Shown here one piece after another: positions 4,740 to 5,680 of a stretch of 5,680 nucleotides of DNA; the first letter of the stretch is position 1, and each line of letters begins with the position of its first letter. Made by a program: the position numbers and the translations under genes. The notes below the pieces were generated by a model. That model was not told the origin of the DNA. It saw only the letters and a list, made by a program, of their open reading frames with translations, and ran no database searches. This stretch comes from Candidatus Methanoplasma sp. (GTDB taxonomy: Archaea > Thermoplasmatota > Thermoplasmata > Methanomassiliicoccales > Methanomethylophilaceae), in assembly GCA_031256615.1 (NCBI GenBank), contig JAIRQG010000012.1:1-5680 (forward strand), written 5' to 3'.

Positions 4740-5680
4740 TGGAGGGTTTCCTGCCTATAGAATGGGCGGTATTTTGGACGATCGTCTGCATACCGTTCCT
4801 TGTACTTGGGATAAGAGCGATGAGAAAACTTTTCGTTGAACATCCTGAAAAAAAACTGTCGCTCGCGCTGTCCGGCGCCTTTATTGTGATATTGTCTTCC
4901 TTGAAGATACCATCTGTCGGCGGGTCCTCATCGCATCCTACCGGTACCGGGATGGGTGTTATGCTCTCCGGACCGTGGATCACCGCCGTCATCTGTACCA
5001 TCGTTCTATTGTTCCAGGGAACATTCATGGCCCATGGCGGGTTCACGACGCTTGGCGCAAATGTGTTCTCAATGGGCATCGCCGGACCGTTCGCTGCGTA
5101 CCTTGTATTCAAGGCGCTCAGAGCAAGAAACGCAAACCCCACTGCAACGGTCTTTGTTACGGTCTTCGTTGCAGACATCGTGACATATCTCGTGACCTCG
5201 CTGCAGCTTACGCTCATCGTTCCCTATTCAGGTATGTCAGCGTTCATAGATGCATATGCCACATTCTTTGGCATATTCGCTGTGACCCAGATACCCATCG
5301 CGCTCGTAGAGGGCATACTCATGGTGTTCTTCTTCCAATATTTGGCTGATGTGAGACCTGAGCTCGTCAGAGGAGTTGGATATGATCTCTCTGCCCGCAA
5401 CACAAAGAGCATACTCAGCGGTAAGGAAAGCAGCAAGATGGACAGAAGCCTCGTGATGCTCGTATGCTTCGCCATCATAGGAGCGGCCATGATCCTTCTG
5501 GCATACATCACGACATTTTTCTTTGACATAGGCGGGACGGATGATGCCGGAGCGGGCATGATCGGGGATCTCATTCCGGGTTATGAGACGCTGACAGATA
5601 ACTTCATACAACTGGGCGAATTCGGAATAAGTATTCTGTTCATAATTCAAACCGCCATAGGCATCGCTTTACTCGCATTC
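4730..5680 (+). CDS. cbiM: Cobalt ECF transporter substrate-binding membrane protein, CbiM-CbiN fusion (3' partial)
   Basis: Membrane component of an energy-coupling-factor Co(II) importer; it would bind the metal and work with CbiQ and CbiO, presumably encoded downstream. It opens with MHIMEGFLP, the family N-terminus in which the Met1 amine and His2 chelate the metal. GSSSHPTGTG (65-74, His69) supplies a further ligand, and AHGGFTTLGANVFSMGIAGP (101-120) is a classic CbiM/NikM signature. Hydrophobic helices lie near 10-31, 43-58, 83-100, 107-127, 139-164 and 178-205. After a polar linker (206-236) comes a second module resembling CbiN: helix 240-264, GGTDDAG (268-274), Pro-Gly-Tyr (283-285), then a helix from 297 onward. 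The gene is open to the window end (317 codons), so its full length is unknown. The ATG has GGAG at 4718-4721, eight bases upstream. It overlaps the fur-like gene by ten bases. Cobalt rather than nickel is favoured by the CbiN-like part. Confidence 0.9.
   Translation, partial: MHIMEGFLPIEWAVFWTIVCIPFLVLGIRAMRKLFVEHPEKKLSLALSGAFIVILSSLKIPSVGGSSSHPTGTGMGVMLSGPWITAVICTIVLLFQGTFMAHGGFTTLGANVFSMGIAGPFAAYLVFKALRARNANPTATVFVTVFVADIVTYLVTSLQLTLIVPYSGMSAFIDAYATFFGIFAVTQIPIALVEGILMVFFFQYLADVRPELVRGVGYDLSARNTKSILSGKESSKMDRSLVMLVCFAIIGAAMILLAYITTFFFDIGGTDDAGAGMIGDLIPGYETLTDNFIQLGEFGISILFIIQTAIGIALLAF
5438..5680 (+). other. CbiN-like domain fused to the C-terminus of CbiM (partial)
   Basis: Residues 237-317 of the transporter repeat the layout of the small subunit CbiN: a helix, an extracytoplasmic loop with G-G-T-D-D and a Pro-Gly-Tyr, then a second helix containing FIIQTAIGI, comparable to the FALQAAIGA of CbiN. 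No stop or new start separates it from CbiM. CbiN is normally a separate protein of about 90-100 residues that aids metal loading of CbiM. Confidence 0.7.

Noticed and set aside
4681..5217. 178-codon antisense open frame opposite the fur/cbiM junction
   Set aside because: The + strand frame encodes clear CbiM signatures; the antisense product has no recognisable features.

Overview
The window looks like a piece of an archaeal genome, most likely a methylotrophic methanogen; the order Methanomassiliicoccales is my best guess, by inference only. The signs are archaeal-style promoters (BRE/TATA-like boxes about 25 bases ahead of start codons that lack a Shine-Dalgarno), heavy use of ATA, AGA and AGG codons, a DUF1638 protein, and a gene set centred on metal and corrinoid handling. 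All seven genes lie on the + strand and are tightly packed.

Region 1 (31-3553) is a compact four-gene operon. Its genes are a CobW/HypB/UreG-type P-loop GTPase without the usual C-terminal domain, a protein with an extreme His/Asp-rich N-terminus, a small multi-cysteine zinc-ribbon protein, and a large HyuA-type (hydantoinase/oxoprolinase A family) ASKHA ATPase with no HyuB partner in view. Intergenic gaps are 4 bases or a 4-base overlap. The only SD-decided start choices are genes 2 and 4.

Region 2 (3554-4219) is a DUF1638 gene in the same orientation, 42 bases downstream, possibly with its own weak promoter. GTPase, HyuA and DUF1638 genes are, as far as I recall, often found near corrinoid methyltransferase genes in methanogens and acetogens. 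I therefore read regions 1 and 2 as a putative metal-delivery or corrinoid-protein maintenance cluster, whose methyltransferase substrates would lie outside the window.

Region 3 (4220-5680) is a regulated metal-uptake operon. A 145-base intergenic region holds an inverted repeat, a direct repeat, a near-consensus Fur box (17 of 19 bases match the E. coli consensus) and an abutting TATA box. It drives an apparently leaderless Fur-family regulator gene. The regulator gene overlaps by 10 bases the start of a CbiM-type cobalt ECF transporter gene, in which CbiN appears fused to the C-terminus; this gene runs off the window end. The regulator keeps the Fur DNA-reading helix and structural zinc cysteines but lacks the usual regulatory-metal histidines.

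The common theme is plausible: import cobalt (cbiMN), control it (Fur-like protein), and handle metal or corrinoid proteins (GTPase, His-rich protein, HyuA, DUF1638). The link between the upstream cluster and the cobalt operon is inferred from proximity only.
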